DNA from: DATFVJ01 sp035517695
GTDB lineage: Bacteria; Actinomycetota; Actinomycetes; Streptosporangiales; Streptosporangiaceae
Length of the DNA stretch: 64,000 bases
Direction: 5' to 3'
Assembly: GCA_035517695.1 (NCBI GenBank)
Contig: DATIYI010000365.1
Coordinates: forward strand, 1-64,000
Part shown: piece after piece, positions 35,220 through 44,854 of the stretch
Layout of the letters: each line of letters begins with the position of its first letter
Numbering within the stretch: the first letter of the stretch is position 1
Program-made: the position numbers and the translations under genes
The notes under the pieces: generated by a model
Seen by the model: the letters and a program-made list of their open reading frames with translations, nothing else
Told to the model about the DNA's origin: nothing
Database searches by the model: none

Positions 35220-35848
35220 GTCGGGGTTCCGTAACCGGTCAGGTACTCCGGCGGCGCAAACGGCTCCAGCCCGACCTCCTCGCGTGGCGGGCCGGCCTCC
35301 CACGCGGCACGCACGAGCCCGGCCTCGCGGCGTCCCAGTCTCGGCAGCAGAGCGCATACGGCGGCGACGACGTCGACATAGGGCGTGCCCGCCTGATCGA
35401 GGCCGCGCCGCAGCAGTTCGAGGTCGGACCGGTGCGCGCGCAGCAGGCGTTCCCCGCGCGGGGTGAGCGCGGCGAAGTCGAGCACCATGGGCAGGTAGTC
35501 GGGCAGCTCGTCGTCGCTGGGGTGCAAGCCGGCAGCCCGGTAGGCGGCCTTGAAGGTGAGCATCGACATGCCACGCTTGCGGGTGTCGCCGTAGCGGTAG
35601 TAGCTCAGGTACAGCGCGCAGCGACGGCGCAGGTCGAACGTCTCGACGTAGTGCTGACCTACCTCGGTCGGCGACGATGCGCGCAGCCAGCGCAGGAACC
35701 GTGCGAACGCTTCCCGGCTCGCCCGCGGGGAGGTTTGCGCCGCGGCCGCGTCGAGTTCGCTCATCCCCTCGAACAGCGCTGCCGTCGGGTACTGCAGCAG
35801 CACCGAGGCCAGCTTGTACGGGCTGACCGGGCCCTGGCCGGTGCTCAC
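35216..35848 (-). CDS. narJ: nitrate reductase assembly chaperone
   Basis: A 210-residue NarJ chaperone (LASVLLQYPTAALFEGMSEL, the YVETFDLRRRCALYLSYYRY segment typical of NarJ/NarW). It guides molybdenum cofactor insertion and folding of NarG before membrane attachment and is not part of the mature enzyme. GTG 35848 overlaps the narH stop (GTGA) and its own stop overlaps narI, so translation of the operon is coupled. Confidence 0.92.
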   Translation of the reverse strand: MSTGQGPVSPYKLASVLLQYPTAALFEGMSELDAAAAQTSPRASREAFARFLRWLRASSPTEVGQHYVETFDLRRRCALYLSYYRYGDTRKRGMSMLTFKAAYRAAGLHPSDDELPDYLPMVLDFAALTPRGERLLRAHRSDLELLRRGLDQAGTPYVDVVAAVCALLPRLGRREAGLVRAAWEAGPPREEVGLEPFAPPEYLTGYGTPT

Positions 35849-37473
35849 GAAGTGTCGCGGCCGGGGAACAGGCCCGGGGCGGTGTCGTGCCCGTTCCAGC
35901 CGAGCAGGTTGAAGTGTGTCCGGCCGTCGCCGGCCCGGAAGCTATGGTTCTGGCCGGGCGGGGCGGCTGGCTGGTAGCTCTGGATGCCGTGCGGGCCGAC
36001 ACCGCCCATGCCGGGGCCACCGTCGGTGTCCAGGCTGCAGAACAGCTGCTCGTGCTGGCCCATCAGGCGTCCGGCGTCCTCGGCGTGCGCGGGCGGGATA
36101 ACGTAACGGTCCTCGTACTTGGCGATCGCGAGCAGCCGGTAGAGGTCCTCCAGATCCTCGACACTCGCGCCGACCGAGGCAGGCAGGTTCTCATCGAGGT
36201 TCAGCCCGAGCTGCCCGGCCCGCATGATCGCGCGCACGACGGCAAGCTTGCGCAGCACCGCGCGCACCGTCTCGGCCTTGCCCGCGGTGAACAGGTTGGC
36301 CAGGTACTCGATCGGGATCCGCAGTGAGTCGATCGTGGCGAAGACCTGGTCGGGGTTGCCGGGGTCATAGCCCGCGGCATGAACGACATCGGCGACCGGC
36401 GAGAGTGGCGGGATGTACCAGACCATCGGCAGCGTGCGGTACTCCGGGTGCAGCGGCAGGGCGACCCGGTGACGGACAGCCAGCTCGTAGACCGGCGAGC
36501 GCTGCGCTGCGGCTATCCAGTCGGCGGGGATGCCGGCCTTGGCCGCCTCCGCCTGCACCTGCGGATCGTGCGGATCGAGGAAGACCGCGAGCTGCGCCTC
36601 ATAGAGGTCCTGCTCGTCGCGGGTGGCCGCGGCCTCGAGCACCTTGTCCGCGTCGTAGAGGAACAGGCCCAGGTAACGCAGCCGGCCCACGCAGGTCTCC
36701 GAGCAGATCGTCGGCTGGCCGGACTCGATGCGCGGGAAGCACAGCGTGCACTTCTCCGCCTTGCCGGTGCGGTGGTTGAAGTACACCTTCTTATAGGGGC
36801 AGCCGGACACGCACATCCGCCAGCCGCGGCAGCGGTCCTGGTCGACCAGCACGATCCCGTCCTCTTCCCGCTTGTACATCGCGCCGGACGGGCAGGACGC
36901 GACACAGGACGGGTTCAGGCAGTGCTCGCAGATGCGCGGCAGGTAGAACATGAAGACCTGGTCGAACTCCATCTTGACCCGGTCTTCGAGCCCGGCCAGG
37001 TTCGGGTCGCCGGTGGCATGCTCAGGGGCGCCGGCCAGGTCGTCGTCAAAGTTGCTGCCCCACTTGACGTCCATGTCCTTGCCCGTCAGCGCGGAGATCG
37101 AGTGCGCGCTGGGGTTGCGGGTGCCCGGCGGGGCCTGGATCAGGGTCTGGTAGTCGTAGGTCCACGGGTCGCCGTAGTCATCGATCGTGGGCAGATCCGG
37201 GTTATAAAAGATCGAGGCCAGCTTGCGCGCCCGCCCACCCGCCTTGAGCTGCAGCCGGCCCCTGCGGTCCAGCGTCCAGCCGCCATGCCACCGCTCCTGA
37301 TCCTCATACCGGCGCGGGTATCCGACACCCGGCTTGGTCTCGACGTTGTTGAAGTAGACGTACTCGGTACCCGGCCGGTTCGTCCAGACCTGCTTGCACG
37401 TCACCGAGCAGGTATGGCAGCCGATGCACTTGTCGAGGTTCATCACCATCGCGACCTGCGTCATGATCCGCAT
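35845..37473 (-). CDS. narH: respiratory nitrate reductase beta subunit
   Basis: A 542-residue four-cluster ferredoxin. The Cys groups are CIGCHTCSVTC, CEHCLNPSCVASCP, CRGWRMCVSGCP and CTLCFPRIESGQPTICSETC. The Trp in the third group marks the [3Fe-4S] cluster of NarH. It passes electrons from NarI haem b to NarG. ATG 37473 follows GGAGG; 46 bases separate it from narG. The length is normal for the family. Confidence 0.94.
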   Translation of the reverse strand: MRIMTQVAMVMNLDKCIGCHTCSVTCKQVWTNRPGTEYVYFNNVETKPGVGYPRRYEDQERWHGGWTLDRRGRLQLKAGGRARKLASIFYNPDLPTIDDYGDPWTYDYQTLIQAPPGTRNPSAHSISALTGKDMDVKWGSNFDDDLAGAPEHATGDPNLAGLEDRVKMEFDQVFMFYLPRICEHCLNPSCVASCPSGAMYKREEDGIVLVDQDRCRGWRMCVSGCPYKKVYFNHRTGKAEKCTLCFPRIESGQPTICSETCVGRLRYLGLFLYDADKVLEAAATRDEQDLYEAQLAVFLDPHDPQVQAEAAKAGIPADWIAAAQRSPVYELAVRHRVALPLHPEYRTLPMVWYIPPLSPVADVVHAAGYDPGNPDQVFATIDSLRIPIEYLANLFTAGKAETVRAVLRKLAVVRAIMRAGQLGLNLDENLPASVGASVEDLEDLYRLLAIAKYEDRYVIPPAHAEDAGRLMGQHEQLFCSLDTDGGPGMGGVGPHGIQSYQPAAPPGQNHSFRAGDGRTHFNLLGWNGHDTAPGLFPGRDTS

Positions 37474-37519
37474 CAGCTGCCCGCCTCCGCTTGCGCTGCC
37501 TCCGCAGCTGGGCCTGGCA

Positions 37520-40500
37520 TCAGTACTCCACCTGCTGGGAGCGGCGGCGGATCACCGTGATCTCGTCGCGCTGGTTGCCAGTGGGCCCGTAATAGTTGAA
37601 CCCGTAAGACAGCTGGGCGTAGCCGCCGATCATGTGCGTGGGCTTGATCACCAGGCGGGTGAGCGAGTTGTCGCCCCCGCCGTGCCAGCCGGAGACCTCT
37701 GACTTCGGCGTCATCAGGTGGCGGTCCTTCGCGTGGTACATGAACACCGTCCCCTCGGGCATCCGGTGCGTCACCACTGCCCGGCACGCCACGACGCCGT
37801 TGCGGTTATAAGCCTCGATCCAGTCGTTGTCGGCGACCCCGATCCTCGCCGCGTCGCCCGGGCTCATCCAGATCACTGGGCCGCCGCGGAACAGCCGCAG
37901 CATGTGCAGGTTGTCCTGGTACTCCGAGTGGATGGACCACTTCGAGTGCGGTGTCAGGTAGCGGACGGTGATTTCCGGGCGGCCCGGCTCGCGCAGCCCC
38001 TGCCCGCCGAAATGACGGGCGTAGTCCAGCGGCGGCCGGTAGGTGGGTAGGCATTCGCCGTACTCGGCGATCCAGTCGTGGTCGAGGAAGAAATGCATCC
38101 GCCCGGTGAGCGTGTGCCACGGCTTCTTGCGCTCGACATTGACGACGAACGGAGCGTAGCGCCGCCCGCCGGTCTCGCTGCCCGACCACTCCGGCGAGGT
38201 GATGACCGCGCGGGGCTGCACCTGCGTGTCCGCAAAGCTGATCCGGTCCCCGGCGCGCTCCTGCGCGAGGTCGGCTAGTTCCACTCCGGTGCGCCGCTCC
38301 AGTTCCCGCCAGGCCTGGACGGCCACCTGGCCGTTAGTGGTGCCCGAGAGCGCCAGGATCGCCTCGGCCAGGTGGACGTCGCGTGCCAGCGACGGGCGGC
38401 CGTCGGCGACGCCGCCGCGTACCCGCCCGTTCGTCCGGCCGAGGAGATCGACCGCCGCGGCTGGCTTCCAGGTGACGCCCTTGACGCCGGTGCCGAGCGT
38501 GTCGACCAGCGGGCCGAGCGCGGCCATCTTCCGCGCCACCGCGCCGTAGTCCCGTTCGATGACAGCCAGCCGGGGCATCGTAACCCCCGGCACCGGGTCG
38601 CACTCCCCGCGCTTCCAGTCACGGACGATCCCGCCGGGCTGGGCCATCTCGTCTAGCGAGTCGTGCAGCAGCGGCGCGGCGAGCACGTCGGTGCGGGTGC
38701 CCAGGTGGGTGGCGGCAAGCCGGGAGAACTGCTCGGCGATGAGCCGGAACGCCTCGAAGTCGGTGCGGGACTCCCACGGCGGCGCGATAGCCGGGTTGAA
38801 CGAGTGCACGAACGGGTGCATGTCGGTGGTGGAGATGTCGTGCTTCTCATACCACGTCGCCGCCGGCAGCACGATGTCGGAGTAGCTGCAGGTGCTGGTC
38901 ATCCGGAAGTCGACGGTCGTGACCAGGTCGAGTTTGCCGCGCGGCGCCTGTTCCCGCCACCTCACCTCACTGGGCCGCAGCCGCTCCGGCGACTCGCCGG
39001 CCCGCACCGCGTCGTCGACGCCAAGCAGGTGCCGCATGAAGTACTCCATGCCCTTGCCAGAGGATCCGAGCAGGTTGGCTCGCCACACGGTCATCACGCG
39101 CGGGAAGTTGCGCGGGTCGTCGGGGTCCTCACCGGCGAAATGCAGCCGGCTGGCCGTCAGCTCGCCCACGACGTAGTCGTTGACCGACTTGCCCGCCGCG
39201 GCTGCCTCGTCGGCCAGGTCGAGCGGGTTGCGGTCGAACGCCGGGTGCGACGGTGTCCAGCCCATCCGCGACGCCTGGGCGAGTGCGTCGGCGAACGCGC
39301 GCCCGGCGAACAGGCCGCGGCCGAGCGGGCTGGACAGCTCGCTGGCGCCGAAGCTCTCATACCGCCACTGGTCGCTGTGCAGGTAGAAGAAAGAGGTGCC
39401 GGTCATGTGCCGGGTCGGCCGCTGCCAGTCCAGCGCGAACGCCAGCGTCTGGAGGCCGGTGAGCGGGCGGACCTTCTCCTGGCCGACGTAATGCGCCCAG
39501 CCGCCGCCGTTCACGCCCTGGCAGCCACACAGCATCGTCAGGGTCAAGAACGTGCGGTAGATCTGGTCGGAGTGGAACCAGTGGTTGGTGCCGGCGCCCA
39601 TCGCGATCATCGAGCGGCCCCGCGACAGCTCAGCGTTGCGGGCGAACTCCCGGGCGACCCGGGCGGCGGCGGCCGCCGGAACCGACGTGATCGCCTCCTG
39701 CCACGCCGGCGTATAGGGCCGCGGGTCGCCGTAACTGGCAGGCCACTGCCCGGGAAGGCTGTCGCGGCCCACCGCGTACTGGGCCATCAGCAAGTCGAAG
39801 ACGGTGGTGACCAGCTTCTCACCGACGCGCACCACCGGCACGCCGCGGCGGATGACGCCGCCGCCCTCGGTCTTCCCCACGTCGAAGCGGGGAAGATCGA
39901 CCGCGACCGCGTCCTCATGCGTGCCGTACAGTGTGAGGACGGGGTCAAGCCCGCCGAGGTCGAGGTTCCACCTGCCCTGGCCGGCCTCGGAAAAGTGCGA
40001 GGCGAGCGTGCCGCCCGGCAGGAACGGCTCACGGGTCGCCGAGTCCAGAAGCACGGTCTGGTGGGCGGCGCCCTGGTCGGCATGGCCGAGATCCGCGGCG
40101 GTGAGGAACCGGTCAGGCACATAAGCGTCCTCGCGCTCGCGCAGGGTCACCAGGAACGGCAGGTCGGTGTAAGACTTTACGTAGTCGGTGAAGTACGGCA
40201 CGTGCCGGTCCCGGAAGAACTCGCTCAGGATCACGTGCCCCATCGCCATCCCCAGCGCGCCGTCGGTGCCCGGCGCGGCGGCCAGCCAGTCGTCGGCGAA
40301 CTTGGTGTGATCGGAGTAGTCAGGGGAGATCACCACCACCTTCTGGCCCCGGTAGCGCGCCTCTGTCATGAAGTGCGCGTCCGGGGTGCGGGTGATCGGC
40401 AGGTTGGTGCCCCAGAGCATCAGGTAGGAGGAGTTGAACCAGTCAGCTGACTCCGGGACATCGGTCTGGTCGCCGAATACTTGCGGGGAGGCAATCGGCA

Positions 40501-41278
40501 TGTCCGCATACCAGTCGTAGAACGACAGGATCGTCCCGCCGATCATTGACAGGAACCGGGTGCCCGCCGAGTAGGACACCTGCGACATTGCCGGGATCGG
40601 GGAGAAGCCCACGACCCGGTCCGGGCCGAAGGCGCTGATCGTATGCACGTGCGCCGCCGCGATCAGCTCGGTGACTTCGTGCCAGGTCGACCGGACGAAC
40701 CCGCCCATCCCTCGTGCGTCCTTGTACCGCGCGGTGCGCTGCGGATCCGCTACGATCTCCGCCCACGCGGCCACCGGGTCGTCCAGCCGGGCCCTGGCCT
40801 CGCGCCAGATATCGAGCAGCTGGCCGCGCACGTACGGGAAGCGCACCCGGGACGGCGAGTAGGTGTACCAGGAAAACGACGCACCGCGCGGGCACCCCCG
40901 CGGCTCGTACTCCGGCGAACCCGGGCCCGCCGACGGATAGTCGGTCTGCTGAGTCTCCCAGGTGATAATCCCGTCCTTGACATACACCTTCCATGAGCAC
41001 GACCCCGTGCAGTTCACCCCGTGCGTCGACCGCACCACCTTGTCGTGCCGCCACCGCTCACGGTAGAACTCCTCCGCGCCCCGGCCACCGTTGCGGTGTA
41101 CCTCACGGAAATCGCTCGATGGCTCGCCCGGCACGAAGAACTGCGCCCCGCGCAGCAGCTGCTCGACCGGCTCGCCGCCCGGCAGCAACGGTGCCAACAA
41201 CTCCCGGTAAACCCCGCCTGCGGGAGGACGGGCCGGCCAGCCGGCCCTGCCTGCCTGCCGCGCCTTCGGTTCGGTCAC
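37520..41278 (-). CDS. narG: respiratory nitrate reductase alpha subunit
   Basis: A 1252-residue catalytic subunit carrying bis-MGD molybdenum and the FS0 iron-sulfur cluster. The N-terminal His/Cys group is THGVNCTGSCSWKVYV with a later Cys in PRGCPRGASFSW. The molybdenum-ligand Asp lies in ISPDYSDHTKFADDW. It reduces nitrate to nitrite at the inner face of the membrane with menaquinol electrons. The GTG start at 41278 has AGGTGG upstream. It is the first gene of narGHJI, and a second, decayed narG lies at 43966-44505. Confidence 0.95.
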   Translation of the reverse strand: MTEPKARQAGRAGWPARPPAGGVYRELLAPLLPGGEPVEQLLRGAQFFVPGEPSSDFREVHRNGGRGAEEFYRERWRHDKVVRSTHGVNCTGSCSWKVYVKDGIITWETQQTDYPSAGPGSPEYEPRGCPRGASFSWYTYSPSRVRFPYVRGQLLDIWREARARLDDPVAAWAEIVADPQRTARYKDARGMGGFVRSTWHEVTELIAAAHVHTISAFGPDRVVGFSPIPAMSQVSYSAGTRFLSMIGGTILSFYDWYADMPIASPQVFGDQTDVPESADWFNSSYLMLWGTNLPITRTPDAHFMTEARYRGQKVVVISPDYSDHTKFADDWLAAAPGTDGALGMAMGHVILSEFFRDRHVPYFTDYVKSYTDLPFLVTLREREDAYVPDRFLTAADLGHADQGAAHQTVLLDSATREPFLPGGTLASHFSEAGQGRWNLDLGGLDPVLTLYGTHEDAVAVDLPRFDVGKTEGGGVIRRGVPVVRVGEKLVTTVFDLLMAQYAVGRDSLPGQWPASYGDPRPYTPAWQEAITSVPAAAAARVAREFARNAELSRGRSMIAMGAGTNHWFHSDQIYRTFLTLTMLCGCQGVNGGGWAHYVGQEKVRPLTGLQTLAFALDWQRPTRHMTGTSFFYLHSDQWRYESFGASELSSPLGRGLFAGRAFADALAQASRMGWTPSHPAFDRNPLDLADEAAAAGKSVNDYVVGELTASRLHFAGEDPDDPRNFPRVMTVWRANLLGSSGKGMEYFMRHLLGVDDAVRAGESPERLRPSEVRWREQAPRGKLDLVTTVDFRMTSTCSYSDIVLPAATWYEKHDISTTDMHPFVHSFNPAIAPPWESRTDFEAFRLIAEQFSRLAATHLGTRTDVLAAPLLHDSLDEMAQPGGIVRDWKRGECDPVPGVTMPRLAVIERDYGAVARKMAALGPLVDTLGTGVKGVTWKPAAAVDLLGRTNGRVRGGVADGRPSLARDVHLAEAILALSGTTNGQVAVQAWRELERRTGVELADLAQERAGDRISFADTQVQPRAVITSPEWSGSETGGRRYAPFVVNVERKKPWHTLTGRMHFFLDHDWIAEYGECLPTYRPPLDYARHFGGQGLREPGRPEITVRYLTPHSKWSIHSEYQDNLHMLRLFRGGPVIWMSPGDAARIGVADNDWIEAYNRNGVVACRAVVTHRMPEGTVFMYHAKDRHLMTPKSEVSGWHGGGDNSLTRLVIKPTHMIGGYAQLSYGFNYYGPTGNQRDEITVIRRRSQQVEY

Positions 41279-41619
41279 CTGACCACCTCGCCTAATCGAC
41301 GATCAGCCCCGTCCCCTCGTGACTAGCCATACCATCACTCCAAGCGACCGGGGACAACCGGCCGCGCCGATTGCCGACTCGGGTGCCGGGCGCTCGCTGG
41401 CAGCCGCTTGCTCGGCTCGTCGGTGGCATTCGCGATCATGACCGCGACCGGAGGCACGATCATCACGGCCAGCGATGTCGTGATCGCCGCCGCGATGCGT
41501 CCGGTCCGGCAGCTTAAGCCCTGGAAGTTCCGGAGACGGCAGACACGTCTGACCCAGCTCACCACTCTTCCAAGCGCAAGCCCCAGCAATCGGCACCGAT
41601 GAGGACACCGCCTGACCGC
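41279..41619. other. region upstream of narG
   Basis: No supported gene. It must hold the narGHJI promoter. A minus-strand frame here has one hydrophobic segment (AAAITTSLAVMIVPPVAVMIA) but no family match by eye; a plus-strand frame over the same bases is equally unconvincing. Confidence 0.4.
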
Positions 41620-42016
41620 CCACTACCCCGACGCCAAGATCGCCTGGATCCTCAACCGGCAAGGCCGCAAGCATGCCTGGCATGGACGCGAGGTCCCGCT
41701 GGAGCCAGCGCGCTGGCCGCTGATCGCCGACGGCGCGCCCACGCCGCACCAGCATGCCGAAGCAGGTGACCTGCCCGCGGCGCTGCGGGAGGATAGCGGG
41801 AGCAGGCTGACCGCCCACCAGCGCGAGGCGCTGGTCGCGATCGCGCTCAGCGATGTTCCGATCGATGTCCTGGCTGACCGGCTGAACACTACCCGCGGCG
41901 CGCTCTACAAGACGCGGCGCGCTCTACAAGACGCTGACGCGCGGCAGAAACTCAGGGCCGCTCTGGCGGCCGGGGGACGTGGCCTCGATGGGGCCGAGCG
42001 GGGCGAGGAGCCGTGA
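41620..42016 (+). pseudogene. sigma-70 family factor, C-terminal remnant
   Basis: One open frame without any start codon reads HAWHGREVPLEPARWPLIAD, LTAHQREALVAIALSDVPID and VLADRLNTTRGALYKT, the sigma region 4 end of an ECF-like factor. Region 2 is missing. A perfect 19-bp tandem duplication (41897-41915 and 41916-41934) lies in the last helix and alters it to TRRALQDADARQKLRA. The TGA at 42014 overlaps the GTG of the anti-sigma remnant, as in a normal sigma/anti-sigma pair. Confidence 0.7.
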
Positions 42017-42255
42017 CCGGGAATATTTCAGACGACGCCAGGCGCTTGGCTGAGCGCCTGATGGGCCAGCTGAGCCTGAGCTCGGCTGCGAGGAATGCTC
42101 CGAGGCGCTCGATATCTACGCCAAGCTCGAGCTGGCCCGGGAGGACGCCGATGCTCACGCGAATGCGCGCGCACACATGCAGGCTGCTCGGCTTGCTGGG
42201 TGATCACGACAGCTTGCTTGCTTTGCTGCTGAACCATACCGAAGGCGGGAGATAG
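42013..42255 (+). pseudogene. zinc-finger anti-sigma factor, broken
   Basis: Starting at GTG 42013 the frame gives ISDDARRLAERLMGQ. The next frame then gives CEECSEALDIYAKLELARED and AHANARAHMQ. A return to the first frame gives GDHDSLLALLLNHTEGGR. These are the parts of a small zinc-binding anti-sigma protein, whose second CxxC segment has been lost. Two frameshifts make it non-functional. It belonged to the sigma remnant directly upstream. Confidence 0.6.
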
Positions 42256-42364
42256 GCGTTCTCGCCAGCCCCGCCACTTCTACCCGGCTCGCTAAGATCG
42301 CAGCTGTCGTCGCACAGCCACGGAGCACGGTTCGCGTCGAAGGCGAAAAGGATGGGTCCGCGGG

Positions 42365-42772
42365 ATGCTGCCGGTCAGCTGGGATACCGTCCGGCTGTTT
42401 CTCCATGTCCTCGCGGCCACCGTCTGGGTTGGTGGTCAGCTCACACTGGCCGCTTTGGTCCCAGCTCTGCGCCGCTTCGGCGCGGAGGTGCCGCGGGCGG
42501 CCGCCCGGCGCTTCAACCAAGTTGCGTGGATCGCGTTCGCTCTCTTGATTGTGACTGGGATCTGGAACGTCGCCGCCGCTTCGTCCGATATCAGCCACAG
42601 CGCCAGTTACCGGGACACGCTGATCGTCAAGGTCGTCGTCGTGAGCATCTCCGGTATCACCGCGGCACTGCACGCGCGGGCGCGCAGCGCCGTCGGCCTC
42701 GCCGTTTTTGGCGCACTGACTGGCGTCAGCGCCCTGGCCGCGTTGTTCCTCGGCGTCCTGCTGGCCGGCTGA
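42365..42772 (+). CDS. CopD-like membrane protein
   Basis: A 135-residue protein with four helices (LFLHVLAATVWVGGQLTLAAL, NQVAWIAFALLIVTGIW, TLIVKVVVVSISGITAALHA, AVFGALTGVSALAALFLGVL). HxxxxxxWVGG in the first helix and the TGIWN end of the second are typical of the CopD/DUF2269-type group, which includes copper-uptake domains. Its role in copper handling is possible, but the family is broad. The start at ATG 42365 has GGGTCCGCGGG upstream. It is intact and stands alone. Confidence 0.7.
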   Translation: MLPVSWDTVRLFLHVLAATVWVGGQLTLAALVPALRRFGAEVPRAAARRFNQVAWIAFALLIVTGIWNVAAASSDISHSASYRDTLIVKVVVVSISGITAALHARARSAVGLAVFGALTGVSALAALFLGVLLAG

Positions 42773-42840
42773 GCGAGATGCTGCGGCTGAGGACGCTAGA
42801 GGCACGAGCTCGGGTCAGCGAGGAGGGCTGGGCGTCTCGG

Positions 42841-43965
42841 TCATGTCGCGGTGGTTGTCGCGCCGGCTGACGCCGCTGGTGCTCCGGATGCGGGTTCGCC
42901 CGAACAGCGGGCGAGCCGGACCAGAAACGCGACGGCCACCACCACCCAGGCGGCTACGGCCACCCAGAGCATGAACCGGCCGAGGGGTTCCATGAAACTG
43001 AGATCGGCGGTTTTGCCGAACGACAACGTGGCCACGCTGTACATGCCGAGCGGGAAGACCACACTCCAGAGCGTCGGCTCGTAGCTGAGAGGCCAGTGCC
43101 GCCGGAGGTGCCGCCACAGACCGAGCACGATGAGCAGCGGGATCCACCAGGTGCCGAAAGCCCACAAAACAAAGGAGAATCCCTCGACGAATCCGGCAGT
43201 AGCCCGGGCAGTAGGGAGCGCAACGGAGAGGTTCAGAATCCGGGCGCCTGCCAGGACGGTGATCGCCGTGGCGCCCATCAGGATCCAGTAGGGCGGCCCG
43301 AGGGTGGCGGGGCTCATCGCAACCGTCAGCCATCGCAGCAAGATCAACGAGATGAGCAGCAGATACAGCACCAGCCCGACGCTCCATAGTCCGACAGCGG
43401 CCGGCGCCAGCAGCCCGGATTGCGACGGCCAGACGGGAATCAGGGCCGATGCCGCGACCGAGAGGGACTGCGTGCCGACCACCCACAGCAGCCAGGTGCC
43501 GTTGACGGCGCCGAGCACCGAGTCTCGCTCTCGCGTGAGCAGCAGGCTGGCAGGCACGCCGTAAGTCAGCGCGAGCCACAGGGCAGCAGCCAGGCCCGCC
43601 AGGATCGCTGTGGCCAGCGGATGACCCGCGGCCCCGAGCCGTACCCCGAGCACGTCGATCCCGGCCACGATCGTGAAGAAGCCGAACACTCGCTCTGGCG
43701 CCTGCATATCGGCCGCGACGCTGGAGCGGAAGACGGCCAGCCGCATCGCCAGTGCCGCGCCGAGCACGACGAGCCCGATCGACGCGACAACGAGCAGCCC
43801 CTTCGATAGCCAGGACGGTCCCAGCAGGAACGTCCCCGTCGAGATGATGCCTGTGGCCATCACAAATGCGAAGCAGCCAGGGTAGAGATCCCTGATAGCC
43901 GTCGCTGTCCGGCTCAAGGGTCGTGCCTGGCCTCCCGCAGCGCCGGTGCCCATAGTCGAGACCAT
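42841..43965 (-). CDS. TehA/TDT-family transporter
   Basis: From ATG 43965 a 374-residue protein with about ten hydrophobic helices, opening DLYPGCFAFVMATGIISTGT, the tellurite-resistance/dicarboxylate transporter (SLAC1-like) signature. Such proteins are anion or acid exporters; nitrite or nitrate export is possible next to nar genes but is not shown. The open frame runs upstream into a narG remnant, so a longer fusion from ATG 44190 is possible. Starts at 43953 and 43980 are alternatives; GGGAAGG lies just before 43965, which suits 43953 better in spacing. Confidence 0.78.
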   Translation of the reverse strand: MVSTMGTGAAGGQARPLSRTATAIRDLYPGCFAFVMATGIISTGTFLLGPSWLSKGLLVVASIGLVVLGAALAMRLAVFRSSVAADMQAPERVFGFFTIVAGIDVLGVRLGAAGHPLATAILAGLAAALWLALTYGVPASLLLTRERDSVLGAVNGTWLLWVVGTQSLSVAASALIPVWPSQSGLLAPAAVGLWSVGLVLYLLLISLILLRWLTVAMSPATLGPPYWILMGATAITVLAGARILNLSVALPTARATAGFVEGFSFVLWAFGTWWIPLLIVLGLWRHLRRHWPLSYEPTLWSVVFPLGMYSVATLSFGKTADLSFMEPLGRFMLWVAVAAWVVVAVAFLVRLARCSGEPASGAPAASAGATTTAT

Positions 43966-44505
43966 CCTTCCCAGAATCATGATCAGCCGCCCGCCGCGTC
44001 TTGCCGCGTTGGAGTCCCACGCAAGGTAGGAGGCGTCCCACCAGTCACCGGCCTCGGGCACGTCTGTCTGGTCACCGAGGACCTCCGGGGAGGCGACCGG
44101 CAGGTCGGCGTACCAGTCATAGAACCACAGCATCGGCGCGCCGATCAGCGCGTGGAACCAGGCACCCGCGGCAAGGCTGACCATGCTCATCGCCGAGATT
44201 GGGCTGAACCCGGCGATCCGGTCCGGCCCCAGGTGCGGATCGTGTGCACGTGGGCCGTCGCTGCGAGCTCCACCGCCTCGTCCCAGCTCGCCCGGACGAA
44301 GCCGCCCGTGCCGCGGGCTGACATGTAGCGGCGCGCGAGGCCGGGGCTGCCGGTGATCCCGTGGTTGAGCGTCCTACCTTCGTCATAGCTGCAGCGGTCC
44401 CGGTAGAAGCTGTCCGCTTCCCGCCCGCTTGTCCTCTGCGGCGTCCGCATGTCGGCCGGGACCACGCCCCTGCGCAGGTAGCGCCCGGCTCGTACCAGCG
44501 CCTAG
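43966..44505 (-). pseudogene. second narG, N-terminal remnant with internal deletion
   Basis: Read downwards from 44505: ALVRAGRYLRRGVVPADMRT, then SGREADSFYRDRCSYDE, then a jump to YMSARGTGGFVRASWDEAVE and LAATAHVHTIRTWG. The next frame gives LIGAPMLWFYDWYADLPVAS and PEVLGDQTDVPEAGDWWD. This matches the first 300 residues of NarG, minus about 100 residues with the Fe-S Cys group, with one frameshift. It lies in the same frame as, and directly upstream of, the TehA-type transporter. Confidence 0.8.
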
Positions 44506-44669
44506 TAAGCGGGAAAGTCCGCCCCGCATGCCTCACACGCGTCCGGGTGCTCCGCCTGGTTGAGCCGACCACATTCCGGGCAGACGCGGTGCGCCCAGCA
44601 GGCCGAGTCGCCGACTTCCTTATGCTCGGTGCCTGGAGACGAGGAGACGCCTGCCCGCTCCTCGTCCAT
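44502..44669 (-). CDS. small zinc-ribbon protein
   Basis: A 55-residue protein, MDEERAGVSSSPGTEHKEVG then CWAHRVCPECGRLNQAEHPD and ACEACGADFPAY. The two CxxC pairs form a zinc ribbon. ATG 44669 is preceded by GGGGGAG. The stop touches the start of the narG remnant on the same strand, so it may have been the first gene of the lost second nar operon. Function is unknown. Confidence 0.6.
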   Translation of the reverse strand: MDEERAGVSSSPGTEHKEVGDSACWAHRVCPECGRLNQAEHPDACEACGADFPAY

Positions 44670-44854
44670 CGACACGCTCCCCCTGTCGTGTGCGCTTGCG
44701 GCCAGCCCGCAGCCGGTCACGCCTTGATCACCGGCGATTCAATGGTTTTTTGTTCGTACTACGATCCGCGGCGAGCCGCAACCGCTCAGCTCGCAGGTGC
44801 ACCTGATAGCCAGGTGCGTCGGCCTGGCCGGGGCGTGCCAGGGTAGCGTCGCGG

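Noticed and set aside
38663..40450. 595-codon plus-strand open frame
   Set aside because: Antisense shadow of narG.
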